Origin: CAZDOD01 sp964506935
GTDB lineage: Bacteria > Desulfobacterota > Zymogenia > Zymogenales > Zymogenaceae
Direction of reading: 5' to 3'
NCBI GenBank assembly: GCA_964506935.1
Contig: CAZDOD010000122.1
Span: 1 to 8,652 of the forward strand
Length of the DNA: 8,652 nucleotides
The translations under genes and the position numbers were made by a program. Positions 5,692 through 8,652 of the stretch are shown in pieces (position 1 is the first letter of the stretch; each line of letters opens with the position of its first letter). The notes beneath the pieces were generated by a model. The model was not told the origin of the DNA, made no database searches, and saw only the letters and a list, made by a program, of their open reading frames with translations.

Positions 5692-8115
5692 ATGCTCTCT
5701 AAATCATTTTTCAAGTTTTTTGTTCCCTTTTTGTTGATAATCCTGATTCCCTCAGCCGCTTTCTCAATAAGGATCGAGGATGAAGAAACAGGTACCGATC
5801 TCCTATTGATGGGTCTGGGGGTCTTGAGGGTTAACTACGTTTCAATAGGTGGGGATCGTATAAGTTTTGAGGAGAGTGACAGGGGGCTTCCGGAGTTCCT
5901 ATCAAACAGCTCTCAGGCCGACCTCCTCATCGAGGGTACCTATCGTGGTTACGACCTTGAGGGGTATCTACACTATCGGGACGTGACCTACAACTACGAG
6001 CCCCATCTGGATTTTTTCCTGAAGATCAAAAGAGACCTTAATTATCTATCGATTGGCGATCATGTCGAGGGTGTCTTTACCGATACGCTTTTTACGCGAT
6101 TCGAGCCGGAGTTTCGAGGAGGTCTCCTCCATCTTGAGAGTGAGAGGAGCGGTTTTGAGATATTCGGCGGCGCCATCAGGGGTGAGCAGGGTGAGGAGGA
6201 GATTCCCGCCGATGGCACATCCGGGCCATACTACATCTCAAATTACCCGATTATGGATGGCTCCGAGACCGTCTATATCAGGGTGAGGGACAAGGGTAAT
6301 GAATCACTGATACTCAAGACCGAGATACAGCGTAGGGGAATAGACTATAAGATAGATTATGACGACGGCGAGATAAAATTTAAATTGCCCGTTGAAGAGA
6401 CAGACTTTCATGGGAATCCCGTATATATCCTCGTCAAATACCAGTATGATGATCCATCGGGTGGCTATAATAGATACATTGCGGGGACCCGCTTCTGGTT
6501 CCTGCCCCATGAGTATGTGAAGCTGGGATTGACCTATCTTGCCAGCGGCCCGCTTAATGATTCCTTGGAACTTGGTTGGGACAACCGTCTTCAGATCTAC
6601 GGTTCTGACCTCAATGTAAATATCGAGGATAGATTCTTACTGGGGGCAGAATTTGCTATGAGCAGTGCCCCCGGTATCGATAAAGATCTTAGGGCCCTTG
6701 CGTATCGTGCCAATTTCTTATGGGAACCGAACGAAAGATTCAGGATGTGGGGAGGTTATTTTAGGGTCGACAAGGACTTCTTAACTTTCGGGAGTACGAG
6801 TCTTGGAATAAACAATGTAGTCGATGAGATCAAATTTGAAGATCCCTTCAACTTCAAATCGGGAACGACCAATTATGATCTCGATCCCGATATCGAGGTG
6901 GGCCTCGGAACCGATGAGGAGTCATGGGGGATTGCGACGGAGTATCGTTTCGCCGAAGATCATACTGTAACGGCCGGGTATAGAGAGATTAGAGACAATA
7001 TCCCCGAAGAGAGTTCACTCCCCACAACAAACACCAGAGATATCTTTATGACTTATAAATATACGCCTCCGGGTGGGTTTAAATTTTTCGCGGGTGGTGA
7101 GTGGATAAGAAGCTGGGACGACCTCAGCCCGAGGACTGTCGATACAGAGAGATGGCGCATACTTCTGGGAACGATCGGTTATTTGGGGGAAACCCGCATG
7201 ACCGGCCCTGTCAGTATGGAGGCACTGTATATTTACGAGGATTACAGGAACTTTACCGACAGTCTTGAAAACGAGATCGCAAACTATCTACTATTGAGGT
7301 TTGATTTTGAACCGAGGCCCGATCTCAATTTTTACATCGAGCAGCAAGAAATCTTCGTATCAAATTTGAATTACAAGGGTTTGGCAACCAGGAGTGATGC
7401 CACATATATAGGTGTATATTATAAGAGGCCGAAGTTTGAAACCGAGATCACCTATAAGCACCTGAGGGAGCAGGATTATATCATCGGGAGTGAGGTGGGG
7501 AATGAGCATCTCATCTCGACATTTGTGAGATATAGACTGTCTGAAAATCTTTTGGCCCAAATGAAGGTCGAGTTCGGGATCAGGCAAGACAGGTCAGCCT
7601 CCCCCGATATTACATATTACGAATATCTGGCGGAAGCTGAGGTCGCATGGGATATAACTCCATACCTGCTGCTTTCTCTGTTATACGAGATGGAGTACGA
7701 CATAGATTCGTCATCTTCCGGCCGAAATATGACACTTCAGGATGAGGCCACGGTTATTATGGAATTCGCCCCCGAAGACGGCAAGCTGTCCCTCTATTTC
7801 GAAGGTAAACATGAACGGGAGCGAGTAAGGACGGCCCCCCTGTCGGCGATAGAGACAAATACCGATACATTCATTGTCGGTGGAAAGTATCTCTTTGCGC
7901 CCGACTGGGAACTGGTCGGGGGGTTCAAAAAGGCTTTCACATACGGGGACTTAGAGAGCTCCAAAACCGAAGGTTTTGTCGAAGTTGGGTACGATGTATG
8001 CGATTATCTGAAGCTGTCTCTTGGTTACGAGCACCAGGAGTTTTACGACCATGAGGACCCCGATTCAGACTTCAACGCAGATATTGGCTATCTTAAGTTA
8101 ACAGGTAAGTTTTAA
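5692..8115 (+). CDS. Large outer-membrane beta-barrel protein of unknown function
   Basis: This 807-residue protein has an N-terminal signal peptide: basic MLSKSFFK, then a hydrophobic core to about residue 20, with SAAFS near 21-25 as the likely cleavage region. Residues about 26-175 are beta-rich and unassigned. Residues about 176-235 hold a pattern seen in several big surface and outer-membrane proteins: GPYYIS, then GSETV (190-194), then IDYKIDYDDGEIKF (217-230). From about 248 to the end there are alternating polar/hydrophobic strands rich in Tyr, Trp and Phe with charged loops. The protein ends in YLKLTGKF, whose terminal Phe fits a Bam recognition signal. It contains no lipobox, no POTRA repeat and no clear TonB box, so I cannot name a substrate or family. 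ATG 5692 is the only start that keeps the signal peptide; its Shine-Dalgarno sequence is poor. A strong promoter precedes it, and the Ig-like secreted protein follows after 20 nt, so the two are probably made together and may act together at the cell surface. Confidence 0.85.
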   Translation: MLSKSFFKFFVPFLLIILIPSAAFSIRIEDEETGTDLLLMGLGVLRVNYVSIGGDRISFEESDRGLPEFLSNSSQADLLIEGTYRGYDLEGYLHYRDVTYNYEPHLDFFLKIKRDLNYLSIGDHVEGVFTDTLFTRFEPEFRGGLLHLESERSGFEIFGGAIRGEQGEEEIPADGTSGPYYISNYPIMDGSETVYIRVRDKGNESLILKTEIQRRGIDYKIDYDDGEIKFKLPVEETDFHGNPVYILVKYQYDDPSGGYNRYIAGTRFWFLPHEYVKLGLTYLASGPLNDSLELGWDNRLQIYGSDLNVNIEDRFLLGAEFAMSSAPGIDKDLRALAYRANFLWEPNERFRMWGGYFRVDKDFLTFGSTSLGINNVVDEIKFEDPFNFKSGTTNYDLDPDIEVGLGTDEESWGIATEYRFAEDHTVTAGYREIRDNIPEESSLPTTNTRDIFMTYKYTPPGGFKFFAGGEWIRSWDDLSPRTVDTERWRILLGTIGYLGETRMTGPVSMEALYIYEDYRNFTDSLENEIANYLLLRFDFEPRPDLNFYIEQQEIFVSNLNYKGLATRSDATYIGVYYKRPKFETEITYKHLREQDYIIGSEVGNEHLISTFVRYRLSENLLAQMKVEFGIRQDRSASPDITYYEYLAEAEVAWDITPYLLLSLLYEMEYDIDSSSSGRNMTLQDEATVIMEFAPEDGKLSLYFEGKHERERVRTAPLSAIETNTDTFIVGGKYLFAPDWELVGGFKKAFTYGDLESSKTEGFVEVGYDVCDYLKLSLGYEHQEFYDHEDPDSDFNADIGYLKLTGKF

Positions 8116-8135
8116 TATATATAGTGGTGATAGCA

Positions 8136-8652
8136 ATGAAGACCACAATAAAATATTTAGCAATCCTTCTGGCTGTATTGCTAATTCCAATTCCGGCCAC
8201 TTCCGTAGTAGTTCATGGTTACTTTGAGCTCAAAGCGGATCCGGTCGAAATCTATCCCGGTGAGACCGCGGTGTTTACCATAAATGCCTTACTATATGAT
8301 GGTTTTAACCGGGATATACAGCTCTGACCGCTTAATCTACCCGGGGGGACCTCGGGATATGATTATGATGACGGAATGATTAAGGTCAGTCAGGGCGAGA
8401 CGACCGAGACCCTGAAGATATATACCACCCCTTCAATAGAGAGAAAGACACATAGGATATCTCTGACGGGTAGGTCCGGTGATGACTCTGACACGATAGA
8501 TATAGTACTTATAGTTAAAGAGGTGCCCGGCCAACTTAAGGCAGAGCCGAGCACGATATCGATTGAGCCGGGGGAGGTGGCCAAATACAAAATCTCCGCC
8601 GTATGTGATAGAGATTTCAATGTAGAGCTTTCCTCCTATGATGTCCCCTCCA
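8136..8652 (+). pseudogene. Secreted Ig-like (NEW3/COG1470-type) repeat protein, interrupted by in-frame TGA and cut by window end
   Basis: ATG 8136 follows GGTGAT (8126-8131) and is preferred over GTG 8124. It opens a signal peptide (KTTIKYLAILLAVLLIPIPA). Residues 30-130 and 133 onward look like tandem beta-sandwich domains of the kind found in secreted and S-layer-like proteins. Each begins LKA(D/E)P, followed by PGE. The reading frame meets TGA at 8325-8327 (codon 64) but then stays open for 108 more codons to the window edge with clear domain sequence (LPGGTSG, KVSQGETTETLKI, SLTGRSG). Without readthrough only a 63-residue signal peptide plus half-domain is made. Repeat 2 has Ser where repeat 1 has the TGA, so a one-base TCA-to-TGA change is likely. 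It is either a recent pseudogene, a sequence error, or a recoded gene. It probably shares the OMP transcript (20-nt gap, no terminator). Confidence 0.72.

Noticed and set aside
8325..8327. TGA read as Trp or Gly through an alternative genetic code
   Set aside because: TGA ends the hndB-like gene in an ATGA overlap, Trp uses TGG throughout, and no other long frame in the window contains in-frame TGA.

Overview
The window comes from an anaerobic, diderm (Gram-negative type) bacterium. The evidence is a multi-subunit [FeFe]-hydrogenase locus next to a large outer-membrane beta-barrel protein with a signal peptide and a C-terminal Phe. Base composition is mixed (roughly half G+C in genes, AT-rich between operons). 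Desulfobacterota or an uncultured anaerobic phylum would fit, but nothing here fixes the taxon.

Positions 1-5226 hold four tightly packed plus-strand genes of an NAD(P)-linked, probably electron-bifurcating, hydrogenase of the HndABCD / HydABC class. They are the C-terminal end of a NuoE/HydC-like [2Fe-2S] subunit (hndA-like, cut by the window edge), a stand-alone thioredoxin-fold [2Fe-2S] protein (hndB-like), a 924-residue NuoF-like flavoprotein fused to a complete GltD/NfnB-like NADPH:acceptor module, and a 590-residue [FeFe]-hydrogenase catalytic subunit (hndD/hydA-like). Gaps are 20, -4 and 1 nt, so this is one transcription unit. It ends in a strong intrinsic terminator at 5274-5317. The fusion is the most notable feature: the C-terminal ferredoxin of ordinary HydB is replaced by a second flavin/NADPH module, which suggests that H2, NAD(H), ferredoxin and NADP(H) could meet in one complex. 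The L1 motif of the hydrogenase reads TSCSPGW instead of TSCCPxW.

Positions 5227-5691 are a 465-nt non-coding gap. It carries the terminator, a possible 27-codon leader or small ORF with a Shine-Dalgarno sequence (weak call), a small inverted repeat, and a near-consensus sigma-70 promoter (TTGACA - 17 nt - TAAAAT) at 5622-5650.

Positions 5692-8652 hold a second, functionally unrelated operon: an 807-residue outer-membrane beta-barrel protein of unknown function, then 20 nt later a secreted protein built of Ig-like beta-sandwich repeats. The second gene has an in-frame TGA at codon 64, but the same frame stays open with coherent domain sequence to the window end. Aligning its first two repeats puts the TGA on a Ser position, so a recent TCA-to-TGA nonsense change (or a sequence error) is the leading explanation. 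Selenocysteine recoding is a weak alternative.
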